From Carboxylicivirga sp. (GTDB taxonomy: Bacteria > Bacteroidota > Bacteroidia > Bacteroidales > Marinilabiliaceae): a stretch of 64,000 bases of DNA. Position numbers and translations under genes: made by a program. The DNA lies in NCBI GenBank assembly GCA_025210475.1, contig JAOARW010000106.1, positions 49,935-113,934 on the forward strand. Direction: 5' to 3'. Shown here piece by piece: positions 45,453 through 54,320 of this stretch. Under the pieces are notes generated by a model. The model made no database searches. It worked only from the letters and a program-made list of their open reading frames with translations, and was not told the origin of the DNA. How positions within the stretch are numbered: the stretch's first letter is position 1; each line of letters opens with the position of its first letter.

Positions 45453-46535
45453 CTAATTCTGTGAATCAAACTCTGTTTTTATATCAGCTGTAAATTGACG
45501 GATTTGCTGCTCATTATCTTTGGGGCATACCAACAGAGCCTTATCCGACTGCACGACAATGTAATTTTTAAGCCCTTGAATAACGCCCACCTTACCTTTG
45601 GGCAAATGCACCACACTGTCCTCGGTATCGTACAGCAATACCTTACCACTTAACACCGCATTATTGTCATTGCTTTTTCCTGAGTTATCGTGCAGGGATG
45701 TCCAGGTACCCAGATCGGACCAGCCGAAATCAACAATTTGCACATAAACATTATTGGCTTTCTCCATCACCCCATAATCGATAGAGATATTACGGCAATC
45801 CACATACGTATCGTACAAGACTTTTTCTTCCGACTCCTTACCCACTGCGGGATAAAAAGCATCGAATAAAACCGACACCTCTTTTAAATGCTTGGCAAAA
45901 GCATTTTCAATACTCTTTAAAGACCAGATAAAAATTCCTGAGTTCCAGAAAAACTCGCCGCTTTCCAGAAGTATTTTAGCCATTTCCAGATTTGGCTTTT
46001 CGGTAAACGTTTTTACTTTATTGTAGTCCTCGGGTAGGCCTTCTTCTTCTTCCACCTGTATGTAGCCATAGCCCGTTTCGGGCCGACTCGGTTTAATACC
46101 TAATGTTAACAAGGTATCTTTTCCGTCGATAAAGTCAAGACCTCCAATGATATTTTTACGAAACTGTTCTTCGTTAATAATTAAATGATCCGATGGTGTT
46201 ACCACAATTCGAGCATCCGGATCTTTTGTTTTGATAACGGCATTGGCATAGGCAATACAAGGTGCCGTGTTGCGCCGCAATGGTTCAGCTAATACTTGCT
46301 CCTTACTTAATTCCGGAATCTCCTGAAGCACCAACTCCTGGTAATTGGCACTTGTAACCACGAAAATATTTTCGGTGGGACAAATGGGGCTAAAGCGCTC
46401 AAATGTTTGACGGATTAGTGATTTACCTGTACCCAGAATATCCAGAAATTGCTTGGGAGTTTGCGTTGTACTCAATGGCCAAAACCGACTGCCAACTCCT
46501 CCAGCCATGATGACACAGTATATTTTGCTGTTCAT
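45453..46535 (-). CDS. manC: Mannose-1-phosphate guanylyltransferase
   Basis: A 360-aa enzyme making GDP-mannose from mannose-1-phosphate and GTP. The nucleotide-binding start VIMAGGVGSRFWPLSTTQTPKQFLDI (given here as AGGVGSRFWPLS) holds the GG.GtRfWPlS..PKQF signature. FVVTSANYQELVLQE and VTPSDHLI, and GYGYIQV are further family landmarks. The length fits the short, single-domain form without a phosphomannose isomerase domain. The product feeds mannose and GDP-fucose containing glycans. Single-gene unit, divergent from mlaE. Confidence 0.95.
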   Translation of the reverse strand: MNSKIYCVIMAGGVGSRFWPLSTTQTPKQFLDILGTGKSLIRQTFERFSPICPTENIFVVTSANYQELVLQEIPELSKEQVLAEPLRRNTAPCIAYANAVIKTKDPDARIVVTPSDHLIINEEQFRKNIIGGLDFIDGKDTLLTLGIKPSRPETGYGYIQVEEEEGLPEDYNKVKTFTEKPNLEMAKILLESGEFFWNSGIFIWSLKSIENAFAKHLKEVSVLFDAFYPAVGKESEEKVLYDTYVDCRNISIDYGVMEKANNVYVQIVDFGWSDLGTWTSLHDNSGKSNDNNAVLSGKVLLYDTEDSVVHLPKGKVGVIQGLKNYIVVQSDKALLVCPKDNEQQIRQFTADIKTEFDSQN

Positions 46536-46635
46536 AGATTTGTTAATTTACAAATACTAATGTTGTATCTTTCTACCGTTATCGGATTATTATTACTTTT
46601 ATCTCACTAAATTAAGGACAATTTTCCATATCGCA

Positions 46636-47376
46636 ATGAGAATATTTTACCACCTTGGCAGCTATACACTCTTTTTGAAAAAAGTTTTTGGGAAGCCCGA
46701 AAAGCACTCGGTGTTTGTCAAACAAATTGTGCGAGAGATTGATAAACTGGGTATCGACTCCCTAGGTATTGTGATGATTATCTCGGTTTTTATGGGAGCT
46801 GTTATCACCCTTCAAACAGCTTATAACATCGACTTGCCCATTATTCCTAAATATACAGTTGGATTAGCGGCACGCGACTCCATTCTGCTGGAATTTTCGT
46901 CAACAATTGTTGGCCTGATACTGGCTGGTAAAGTTGGTTCCAACATTGCCTCAGAGATTGGCACCATGCGTGTTACCGAACAAATTGATGCCTTGGAGAT
47001 CATGGGGATTAATCCTGCAGGTTATCTTGTGTTGCCTAAAGTTGTGGCCTTTGTATTTATCATTCCGGCATTGGTAATTATTAGCATGGGTGTTGGTATT
47101 TCGGGTGGTTACATGGCCGGCTCGTTAACGGGTGAAGTTCCGGGACCGGAATTTATCTATGGCATTCAATATGCTTTTCAGCCTTTTTATATCATTTATG
47201 CCTTAACCAAAGCCGTGGTATTTGCATTTATTATTTCAACGGTTTCGGCCTATTGGGGCTACCATGTACAAGGCGGCGCCCTCGAAGTGGGTAAGGCCAG
47301 TACCAAAGCGGTTGTTTCGAGCAGCGTACAAATTCTGTTATTTAACCTGATTCTTACTCAATTACTATTGGCATGA
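46636..47376 (+). CDS. mlaE: MlaE-type lipid ABC transporter permease
   Basis: A 246-aa permease of the MlaE/YrbE family: five helices, with the family core LAARDSILLEFSSTIVGLILAGKVGSNIASEIGTMRVTEQIDALEIMG in its usual place (about 75-120; first part AARDSILLEFSSTIVGLI). It overlaps the ATPase gene by 4 bp (ATGA). Together they form the inner-membrane part of the system that keeps outer-membrane lipid asymmetry. The MCE-domain partner MlaD is not in this window; in this phylum it is often placed elsewhere. Confidence 0.94.
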   Translation: MRIFYHLGSYTLFLKKVFGKPEKHSVFVKQIVREIDKLGIDSLGIVMIISVFMGAVITLQTAYNIDLPIIPKYTVGLAARDSILLEFSSTIVGLILAGKVGSNIASEIGTMRVTEQIDALEIMGINPAGYLVLPKVVAFVFIIPALVIISMGVGISGGYMAGSLTGEVPGPEFIYGIQYAFQPFYIIYALTKAVVFAFIISTVSAYWGYHVQGGALEVGKASTKAVVSSSVQILLFNLILTQLLLA

Positions 47377-48128
47377 TTGAAGCAATTGACGTTCATAAAT
47401 CCTTTGGCGACAAAGAAATTCTAAAAGGCATCACCACTACCTTCGAAAAAGGTAAAACCAACCTCATCATCGGACAAAGTGGATCGGGGAAAACCGTATT
47501 GCTAAAATCATTGGTGGGGTTGCACGATGTTACTTCGGGTGACATTCGCTACGATAACCGAAGCTTTTTATCACTGGATAGTGCGAGTAAGAAACGCTTG
47601 CGACAAGATATTGGTATGTTATTTCAGGGATCGGCCTTGTTCGATTCGCTTACTGTTGAGGAGAATGTGCGTTTCCCGCTCGATATGTTTACCGACTGGA
47701 GCGAGGAAGAACGACGCGAACGCGCCAATTTCTGTATCGACCGTGTTAAGTTGGAGAATGCCAATACTAAATTTCCGTCGGAGATTAGTGGTGGAATGCA
47801 AAAACGTGTGGCCATTGCGCGCGCCATTGCACTAAATCCCAAATATCTTTTTTGCGACGAACCCAACTCAGGGCTCGATCCCCGCACATCTATCGTTATT
47901 GATGAACTGATCCATGAGATTACCAAAGAGTTTAATATGACCACCATTATCAATACCCACGATATGAACTCGGTGATGGGCATTGGTGAAAACATCATAT
48001 TTATTTACCAGGGACATAAGCTTTGGGAAGGCACCAAGGATGACATCTTCCATGTTCAAAACAAAGAGCTTGAAGACTTTATATTCGCCTCCAAGCTCTT
48101 TAAAAAGGTTAGGGATAATAACAAGTAA
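47373..48128 (+). CDS. mlaF: MlaF-type ABC transporter ATPase
   Basis: A 251-aa cytoplasmic ATPase with Walker A GQSGSGKTV (about 34-42), signature EISGGMQKRVAIARAIAL (about 133-150) and Walker B YLFCDEPNSGLDP (about 154-166). The signature SGGM rather than SGGQ is typical of MlaF. Its start codon overlaps the stop of mlaE, so both are made in similar amounts. Confidence 0.95.
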   Translation: MIEAIDVHKSFGDKEILKGITTTFEKGKTNLIIGQSGSGKTVLLKSLVGLHDVTSGDIRYDNRSFLSLDSASKKRLRQDIGMLFQGSALFDSLTVEENVRFPLDMFTDWSEEERRERANFCIDRVKLENANTKFPSEISGGMQKRVAIARAIALNPKYLFCDEPNSGLDPRTSIVIDELIHEITKEFNMTTIINTHDMNSVMGIGENIIFIYQGHKLWEGTKDDIFHVQNKELEDFIFASKLFKKVRDNNK

Positions 48129-48145
48129 GTGCTTATTATCCTTTT
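48112..48145 (+). terminator. Terminator overlapping the mlaF stop codon
   Basis: Stem GGATAATAA/TTATTATCC around a loop that contains the mlaF stop codon, followed by TTTT. Confidence 0.7.
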
Positions 48146-48157
48146 AGTATTTTGTAG

Positions 48158-49531
48158 TTACTCGATATCGATGTGCATATCGTATTTAAGGGGATGACCT
48201 AATTTTGTTCCAGTATTTAAGGGCTGCTCCAAGGTTAATAAGGATTTTAATACAGCTCCTTGAGGCAAAGATTGTGTCAATTGCTGAATGGCCAAAGCGA
48301 GAAACTGCTCATTAGGATCTCCCAACTCTAATACATCCTGTTGATCAAAAACCAATGCTAAATCCTGAACCTTTAAACCTTCATTTGGCTCCAGTCCTTT
48401 ATTGTAATCGATAGAGTTATCCTTATTCTCTGTACGGAATATAATTGGCTGCATGGCCCAATTGTAAAAATCATCGTCTTTAAAGGTTGTTGAGGCATAA
48501 TATTTACCGTGGGTTTGCTCACCTATTTGAATCACTTTCATATGCGGCTTTAATCCGTATATAATCATTTCACTGGCCGAGGCAGTATTGCGTGTTGTTA
48601 ATATGGCTATCCTCGATAAATCCAGATTTTCATCCGTCTGTATTATTCGATCAATTAGGCTTTCTTCACCTTCTTCTTTTATTATGGCCTCTTTCACTAA
48701 AGCATTGTAGTTGCCCTTCAACAAAACATCGCCAACTGTATTGGCTGGTGCAATCATACTACACAATAAAATAGCTGTACTAACCGAACCACCTCCATTG
48801 TAGCGCAGATCGAGCACTAACTCATCTATCCCCTGCGTTTTAAAATCAGCAAAAACGGCTTTTAGCTGCTCATCGTACTCATCTAAAAAGGATGTGTAGG
48901 CCAAATAACCAATTTTCTTACCATCGTGCTCAATGACATTGGTTTTTAAAATCGGGTTGCTTTGCAACTGAATAGCTAATACGTTCACCTTTGGACTTAG
49001 TTCAGTAATGCTCTTATCAGCATTTACCACACCCAGTGCCAGCTCCTGCTTCTCGACAAAAGCTAAATCGTAAATATTCTGGTCATTTAGTTTTTGACCG
49101 TTTATTTCAAAGATGACATCTCCACGTTTTAAGCCTGCCTTATCGGCTGGCGAATCAGGCTCAACATATTCAATTATGCAAACCACATCGTTTGAATTAT
49201 CTCCATCGCGATAATAAGGGCGAAAACTATAACCGGTTGATTTAGTAATACCACTCAACAGGTTTTGCAGCTCTTGTAAATCATCGGTTATAAACGACCA
49301 ACGATCAATCTCGCCCCTTCGATAAACCAGACTATTAAAGAAATCTACGGTATTACCTTTTCCGATTTTATCATTTTCACTAATCTGATCTTCCCAATAG
49401 TAATAGGTTTTCATGGTTTCCCATACCCAGTTATTTCGTTTAGCTGATCCATCTTCAGAATCTTCACACGAACTGAAAGCAATGAGAAATGTTACTAATA
49501 ATAATAGTAAACTTTTATCTGGTCTTTTCAT
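48158..49531 (-). CDS. S41-family peptidase lipoprotein with PDZ domain
   Basis: A 457-aa protein. A lipoprotein signal ends at Cys22 (AFSSCEDSED). The N-terminal domain (about 30-105) is followed by a PDZ domain (SPADKAGLKRGDVIFEINGQ, about 127-146) and the tail-specific protease core ELVLDLRYNGGGS (about 237-249). The catalytic serine is in TASASE (316-321) and Lys343 in THGKYYAS, so the Ser/Lys dyad is intact. It is of the same length as the S41-like protein in the efflux operon (10891-12264) but not closely similar. It should cleave unfolded or tagged proteins in the periplasm; its start region is divergent from the next gene. Confidence 0.92.
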   Translation of the reverse strand: MKRPDKSLLLLLVTFLIAFSSCEDSEDGSAKRNNWVWETMKTYYYWEDQISENDKIGKGNTVDFFNSLVYRRGEIDRWSFITDDLQELQNLLSGITKSTGYSFRPYYRDGDNSNDVVCIIEYVEPDSPADKAGLKRGDVIFEINGQKLNDQNIYDLAFVEKQELALGVVNADKSITELSPKVNVLAIQLQSNPILKTNVIEHDGKKIGYLAYTSFLDEYDEQLKAVFADFKTQGIDELVLDLRYNGGGSVSTAILLCSMIAPANTVGDVLLKGNYNALVKEAIIKEEGEESLIDRIIQTDENLDLSRIAILTTRNTASASEMIIYGLKPHMKVIQIGEQTHGKYYASTTFKDDDFYNWAMQPIIFRTENKDNSIDYNKGLEPNEGLKVQDLALVFDQQDVLELGDPNEQFLALAIQQLTQSLPQGAVLKSLLTLEQPLNTGTKLGHPLKYDMHIDIE

Positions 49532-49651
49532 TTTTGTAGGTTTTGATTAGAATTACACCTATAAAACTAATAAATACTAACATATATTATAAACCAACAC
49601 AATAAACTTGTGGTTCAGAATAAAAAATACTTCCTGATTTGGCCGCTTCAC

Positions 49652-50263
49652 ATGGAGCAGATGCCAAATAATAAAGCGGCCAATGCCAGCCAGGATTTGG
49701 TGAGGCTCATCAATACTTATGCCCCCCATTTATTAATTAAGGAGAAACGTATTTTGCCCAATACTTCCATTCCTATTATACAACGCATCACTTCGGCCCA
49801 GGACTACCCTTTTAAAAATGGTCAGCAAAGTCAAACCAAAGGATCGGTGGTGTGGACGGATTATAGCATCTACTATTGGCCACTGCAATTGTATTTATGG
49901 TCCATTGGCTCAAATCTGAGTTTATTAGCTGACGAAGAACCCGATTGGCATGAAGTAAGCGAAATCATCCGAAATAAAGGCTCGAAGCAAAAATGTGTGG
50001 AAATGGATGAATTGGATCGCAGGTACGATGAGATCAGCATCACCCATCTGCATCCGGCCCATTACCATGAGCTATACCGATGGTTTGGTGAGGGCTTAAA
50101 AGAGATTGGCTACCAGGCCTTCGATTTTTTTATGGAGAGTAGAGTTGGTGAGGCTGCCTGGCAAAAGGCCATTGAAAACTACCTGGAAAATCTTACTGGT
50201 TTATCAGATGATCTGCGTCAGGGGTTGTTGAATAATTATTTAAAAGATTTTATTAGGCAATAA
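49652..50263 (+). CDS. Hypothetical protein (cytoplasmic, unknown)
   Basis: A 203-aa protein from the ATG at 49652; a GTG at 49610 would add 14 residues (FLIWPLH...). No signal peptide, no repeated motif and no catalytic signature I recognise. Tryptophan/tyrosine-rich middle (DYSIYYWPLQLYLWSIGSNL) and a helical end (ALENLTGLSDDLRQGLL-like). Two His-rich spots, SITHLHPAHYHELYRWFG, could bind a ligand or metal. It is monocistronic between the S41 gene and the repeat-bearing intergenic region. I give no function. Confidence 0.65.
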   Translation: MEQMPNNKAANASQDLVRLINTYAPHLLIKEKRILPNTSIPIIQRITSAQDYPFKNGQQSQTKGSVVWTDYSIYYWPLQLYLWSIGSNLSLLADEEPDWHEVSEIIRNKGSKQKCVEMDELDRRYDEISITHLHPAHYHELYRWFGEGLKEIGYQAFDFFMESRVGEAAWQKAIENYLENLTGLSDDLRQGLLNNYLKDFIRQ

Positions 50264-50339
50264 ATAATCTTTAACATGGTATGTAAATACTTGCATTTAC
50301 TGTTGTGTTTTCAACTATTTCGAAGATGTGTGAGGGTAG

Positions 50340-50490
50340 AACTATTTAGTCTGTAGCACCTAGTCCATAGTCCGATAATCCAACAAAACCACGCGTGAGG
50401 ACAAACGCGGTAGCAGGGTAGTCTGATAATCATTAACGCTGTGTTGAAACTCGGACTTAAGACTTCGGACTCCATGCTTCGGACTAATTA
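50340..50490. repeat. Degenerate AGTCC/GGACT repeat region
   Basis: The gap 50264-50602 holds copies of a short word: on the left TAGTCTGTAG, TAGTCCATAGTCCGATAATC and, after a small CGCGT/ACGCG hairpin, TAGTCTGATAATC; on the right TCGGACTTAAGACTTCGGACT and TTCGGACTAA. Left copies read AGTCC and right copies GGACT, so the region is a large imperfect inverted repeat. No coding frame is supported. The start of the next gene lies downstream at 50603. Confidence 0.55.
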
Positions 50491-50602
50491 TTATCATGCC
50501 CCAATTGTTAGTGCAGTTAAAATACGACAATATTTAAAGTTCATACTTATTATTTGTCATTCCGCTAAAGGGCCTTTAATTTTGAAAACAAAACAACATA
50601 CA

Positions 50603-51421
50603 ATGATTACATACGAACAAATTCAAGATACAGCCACTTACCTTCAGTCCAAAGGCATTGAAAAACCGCAGGTTGGCATTATTCTCGGCACCGGACTTGG
50701 TGGCCTGGTTGAACACATCTCAATTATCAAAGAAATTGACTATGCCACTATTCCCCATTTTCCCGTCTCTACGGTAGAATCGCATAAAGGCAAACTAATT
50801 TATGGCGAGTTGGAGGGCAAAAAAATTCTGGCCATGCAAGGGCGCTTTCATTTCTACGAAGGCTATAACATGCAACAAATTACTCTGCCGGTAAGAGTTA
50901 TGAAACTTTTGGGCATTCAGCAATTGCTTATTTCCAATGCGGCCGGAGCAGTGAACCTGGATTATAAAAAAGGTACACTTATGTTGTTAGATGACCACAT
51001 AAACCTCCTGCCTGAGAACCCTTTAACCGGTCAGAACCTTAACCAGCTGGGACCGCGATTCCCAGATATGAGCCAACCCTATAACGAAGGATTAAATTCG
51101 TTACTGGAGCAAGCTGCCTATGAAGAAGACGTCATACTTCACAAAGGCGTATATGCCTCAGTGCCGGGCCCTAACCTCGAAACCCGTGCCGAATACCGTT
51201 ACATCAAAATAATTGGTGGCGATGCCGTGGGTATGTCAACCGTACCCGAAGTTATTGTTGCCAATCATATGGGACTGCCTTGTGCTGCCGTTTCGGTTTT
51301 AACCGATGAGTGCGATCCTAAAAACCTGCACCCGGTAAGTTTGCAGGAGATCCTGGATGTAGCAGCCACTGCCGAAAAGGGATTAATCAAGCTTTTCCGA
51401 AACGTCATCTCCAAACTCTGA
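50603..51421 (+). CDS. Purine nucleoside phosphorylase, trimeric class (paralogue 1)
   Basis: A 272-aa phosphorylase from the ATG at 50603. The longer frame from 50441 is rejected because its first 54 codons run through the repeat region. The phosphate-binding segment GIILGTGLGGLVE (about 24-36), the FPVSTVESHKGKLIYG loop, LAMQGRFHFYEGY, GPNLETRAEYR (catalytic Glu) and MSTVPEVIVANHM are the PNP signature. It cleaves (deoxy)inosine/guanosine with phosphate to base and (deoxy)ribose-1-phosphate. At the base-recognising position (Asn243 in the human enzyme) there is Asp (VLTDE). A second copy lies at 55378-56190. Confidence 0.92.
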   Translation: MITYEQIQDTATYLQSKGIEKPQVGIILGTGLGGLVEHISIIKEIDYATIPHFPVSTVESHKGKLIYGELEGKKILAMQGRFHFYEGYNMQQITLPVRVMKLLGIQQLLISNAAGAVNLDYKKGTLMLLDDHINLLPENPLTGQNLNQLGPRFPDMSQPYNEGLNSLLEQAAYEEDVILHKGVYASVPGPNLETRAEYRYIKIIGGDAVGMSTVPEVIVANHMGLPCAAVSVLTDECDPKNLHPVSLQEILDVAATAEKGLIKLFRNVISKL

Positions 51422-51443
51422 TTATCTCACATTAGAAAAAATC

Positions 51444-51469
51444 ACCGGATGCAACGTTTTGCATCCGGT
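51444..51469 (-). terminator. Perfect hairpin after the first PNP gene
   Basis: Stem ACCGGATGCAA/TTGCATCCGGT (11 bp), loop CGTT. The A-run lies on its left, so the U-tract belongs to minus-strand transcripts; for the plus-strand PNP messenger it would be a stabilising 3' hairpin. Confidence 0.6.
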
Positions 51470-51916
51470 AAAGAGCATAAACAAAAATCCTATCTGCGCG
51501 ATTGGATTTACATCTCTAAATACCTTCCTGATCTTGCCTTTTGATGACTCTCGGCAGATTATGTGTAAATGGGGGTTGGACTACAAGAAGAATGTTTGTT
51601 ATTACCTCATTGCCATCAAACAAAACCACTCAGGTCAATATTCAGTAACATAACCCACAAAATGCTTAATGAGGTGACACCGATGTGGAAGTTTTATTAA
51701 TGAATAGCTCAACTTTCGATGGAAGAGTTGCAATTAATTGGATTGCCTGTCCATTGCTAATACATATTAATTATGCAATTATGAAGTACGACTGCGCAAT
51801 GCAGAACATTTTGTTTTGATTAATTACAAAACAGTGATTGTCACAAACATCTTCACATAGCTTTTACAAACTTGAAATGAATAAAAACAATTTGTTTCAA
51901 GTTATGGAAATCGAGA

Positions 51917-51955
51917 ATAAAAAAACCCGTCAGGTTCCAAAAATCTGACAGGTTT
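51917..51955 (-). terminator. Terminator of the riboflavin synthase gene
   Basis: Read on the minus strand: AAACCTGTCAG/CTGACGGGTTT with an 11-base loop, followed by seven T. It lies about 110 bp after the gene end. Confidence 0.75.
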
Positions 51956-52068
51956 ATCAATTTTATTAGTTCTTGTAAAATTGGTTACTGATTAGCAAAG
52001 CTTCAGCACGATGCAAATCATCTGGCTGCTATGCCTTTGTTAGAACCCACTCAACCTTCGACCTAATA

Positions 52069-52677
52069 TTATTTATTCTGTATCGCCATTATGCGGCTGA
52101 TGTATTTACCCAATATATCAAACTCGATGTTAATGGTTGAACCAACCTCAATCTGGTGGAAGTTGGTAAAATCGTGTGTGTAAGGAATAATGGCTACTGA
52201 GAACTGATCATCCTTACTGTTAACAACAGTTAAGCTAACACCATTAACAGTTACCGAACCCTTTTCAACAGTCATATAACCTTCAGCTGCTTTATCTTTA
52301 TCAATCACATACTGGAAAGTATAATACCAGCTTCCATCCGCCTCGGTCACCTCAATACACTTGGCTGTCTGATCAACATGTCCTTGAACAATGTGGCCAT
52401 CCAAACGACCATTCATAATCATACTTCGCTCAAGGTTTACCTTATCACCAATCTTTAGCAAACCAAGGTTTGATTTCTCCAATGTTTCTTTAATGGCCGT
52501 AACAGTATAGGTCTTACCTTCTTTTTTCACAACCGTTAAACAAACACCATTGTGTGCAATACTCTGATCAATTTTTAACTCATCGGTAAATGTACACTCC
52601 AATGTCAAATGAAGATTTCCTTTATCTTGCTCTAAGCCCACAACTACTGCGGCTTCTTCAACTATACCTGAAAACAT
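52069..52677 (-). CDS. ribE: Riboflavin synthase, alpha subunit
   Basis: A 202-aa enzyme that joins two molecules of 6,7-dimethyl-8-ribityllumazine to form riboflavin. The start MFSGIVEEAA is diagnostic, and the chain is two similar lumazine-binding halves (about 1-90, SIAHNGVCLTV; about 97-190, GSVTVNGVSLTV). GRLDGHIVQGHVDQ joins the halves. It is a single-gene unit with its own terminator; no FMN riboswitch is apparent in the 203-bp leader. Confidence 0.97.
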   Translation of the reverse strand: MFSGIVEEAAVVVGLEQDKGNLHLTLECTFTDELKIDQSIAHNGVCLTVVKKEGKTYTVTAIKETLEKSNLGLLKIGDKVNLERSMIMNGRLDGHIVQGHVDQTAKCIEVTEADGSWYYTFQYVIDKDKAAEGYMTVEKGSVTVNGVSLTVVNSKDDQFSVAIIPYTHDFTNFHQIEVGSTINIEFDILGKYISRIMAIQNK

Positions 52678-52749
52678 TTTAAAGCTCTTTTTTGTTAGAA
52701 ACTATCTGATTATCTAAAAAACAAAATTAGTAAATTAATTAGACCTGAA

Positions 52750-52870
52750 TACGAGATTATAGATTTAAGACATAAGATACAAGACAATTATACCCAAAGC
52801 TTTTCAAGCCCTGATTTTATTTGTATTTTTCCGCTTTCGAATCTATAGTCTTAAGTTTTACATCTTGATA
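52750..52870. repeat. Degenerate short repeats in the ribE/OsmC divergent region
   Basis: Words like TATAGATTTAAGACATAAGAT and TACAAGAC on the left are echoed as TCTATAGTCTTAAG and TTTTACATCTTGATAC in inverse orientation on the right (near 52841-52872). It is like the AGTCC repeat at 50340-50490 in style. Its function is unknown; promoters for both genes must lie here. Confidence 0.4.
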
Positions 52871-52880
52871 CTTTGAAAAC

Positions 52881-53285
52881 ATGACAACCGTTAAAACAAA
52901 ATATTTGGGTGGCTTGCGTACCGAAAATATCCACCTTCAGTCGGGAGCCAAAATTATTACTGATGCCCCATGTGACAACCGTGGCAAAGGCGAATCTTTT
53001 TCACCAACCGATATGCTGGCCACCGCACTTGGCAACTGCATCCTTACCATTATGGGCATCAAAGCCTTGGATAATAACATCGACATTGAAGGCACCGAAT
53101 TGGAAATTACTAAGATTATGGCCGAGAATCCACGTCGCGTAGATGAAGTCATCATGGAATTTAATTTCCCGCAAAAGAACTACAATGCCGAACAAAAATC
53201 ACTGATCGAAAGTGTGGCTGGCACCAGTCCGGTTCCTTTGAGTGTTCACCCCGATTTGAAACAAACCATTCGTTTTAACTGGTAA
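52881..53285 (+). CDS. OsmC-family protein, single active cysteine
   Basis: A 134-aa cytoplasmic protein of the OsmC/Ohr superfamily (YhfA-like group). The GKGESFSPTDMLATALGNC segment places the first redox cysteine at Cys53. The second cysteine of the family, usually before PVS/PVH, is replaced in AGTSPVPLSVHPDL. OsmC proteins reduce organic hydroperoxides with two cysteines, so this one would need an outside thiol or has another role. It is 9 bp upstream of a short-chain epimerase/reductase gene and probably forms an operon with it. Confidence 0.88.
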   Translation: MTTVKTKYLGGLRTENIHLQSGAKIITDAPCDNRGKGESFSPTDMLATALGNCILTIMGIKALDNNIDIEGTELEITKIMAENPRRVDEVIMEFNFPQKNYNAEQKSLIESVAGTSPVPLSVHPDLKQTIRFNW

Positions 53286-53294
53286 AATTACTGT

Positions 53295-54287
53295 ATGATA
53301 TTAGTGACGGGGGGAACCGGATTAGTGGGTTCGCACTTACTTAACAGACTTATTAAAGACGGGGAAAAGGTTCGGGCCCTTTATCGATCTGAAAGCAGCA
53401 AGGCCATCGTTAAGCAGGTGCTGGACTATTACAATACCGAAGGATATAATAACATCGAATGGATTGAAGGTGATCTGATGGATTACTTTTTATTGCGCGA
53501 TGCCCTGAAAGATGTAAACACCGTTTATCATTGTGCCGCCATGGTTTCATTTAAGCCCAGCGACCGAAAAGCAATGTTTCATGTCAATGCCGAAGGAACG
53601 GCTAACCTGGTTAATGCTGCCATTGAGTGTCAGGTGCCCCGTTTTTGCCATGTCAGCTCCATAGCTACACTTGGCAAATCACAAAATGGCGAGTTAATTG
53701 ACGAGGGCTCTTTCTGGCAAAATGACGACAACCATTCGGTATACTCTCAGAGTAAATATCGGGCTGAGATGGAAGTATGGCGAGGTACCAAAGAAGGCTT
53801 AAATGCTATCGTTGTAAATCCATCAGTTATCATTGGCCCTTGCCCACCCGAAAAAAGTTCCGGTCAGTTAATTTCTACACTGAGTAAAAACATGTTGTTT
53901 TACACCGATGGCGGCACCGGATTTGTGGATGTGCGCAATGTAGTAGATGCCATGGTTGAGTTGGTTCAATCGGATGCCCGCAACGAACGTTTTATCGTCA
54001 ATGGCGAGAACCTGAAATACAAAGAGCTGATGAATACAGCTGCGAATGTTTTTAAGGTTAAACCTCCGCATATAAAAGCCAATCGCCTATTAACCGGCAT
54101 TGCCTGGCGATTAGAACGTCTTAAATACATGCTTTGGGGTAAAGAACCAAAAATGACTAAAGAAACGGCACGTACCTCACAGAATCAATCACGCTATTCC
54201 TCTGATAAACTTACAAGTTTGCTTGAAATTAAATATCGTTCCATCGAAGAAGCGTTAGTAAATATAAAAAAATATAAGCACCAATAA
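53295..54287 (+). CDS. NAD-dependent epimerase/dehydratase (extended SDR)
   Basis: A 330-aa cytoplasmic SDR. The Rossmann start MILVTGGTGLVGSHLLNRL has the TGGxGxxG motif and the active-site YxxxK is in VYSQSKYRAEME (about 155-166). The closest functional groups are dihydroflavonol-4-reductase-like and hopanoid-associated sugar epimerases; the substrate is not clear. It follows the OsmC gene by 9 bp. The next gene, an AT-rich methyltransferase, lies 33 bp downstream. Confidence 0.9.
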   Translation: MILVTGGTGLVGSHLLNRLIKDGEKVRALYRSESSKAIVKQVLDYYNTEGYNNIEWIEGDLMDYFLLRDALKDVNTVYHCAAMVSFKPSDRKAMFHVNAEGTANLVNAAIECQVPRFCHVSSIATLGKSQNGELIDEGSFWQNDDNHSVYSQSKYRAEMEVWRGTKEGLNAIVVNPSVIIGPCPPEKSSGQLISTLSKNMLFYTDGGTGFVDVRNVVDAMVELVQSDARNERFIVNGENLKYKELMNTAANVFKVKPPHIKANRLLTGIAWRLERLKYMLWGKEPKMTKETARTSQNQSRYSSDKLTSLLEIKYRSIEEALVNIKKYKHQ

Positions 54288-54320
54288 CATAATCACACAC
54301 TAATATTGATCATAGTCAAA

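Larger units (their letters stand above)
51422..52068. other. 647-bp intergenic region
   Basis: Contains a perfect hairpin at 51444-51469, an inverted repeat AACTTGAAA (51869-51877)/TTTCAAGTT (51895-51903) and the terminator of the riboflavin synthase gene. No coding frame I would support is present; a 64-codon frame at 51459-51653 has no coding character. It may be a remnant of decayed genes. Confidence 0.5.

Noticed and set aside
50441..50602. Longer N-terminus for the first PNP (54 extra residues)
   Set aside because: The extra part reads through the repeat region and has no counterpart in the paralogue; the ATG at 50603 gives the normal length.
51459..51653. 64-codon plus-strand frame after the first PNP
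   Set aside because: It starts within a hairpin, has no coding character or family resemblance.
52678..52880. FMN riboswitch upstream of riboflavin synthase
   Set aside because: I looked for the conserved AGGGGC/GGTGA-type blocks and found none.
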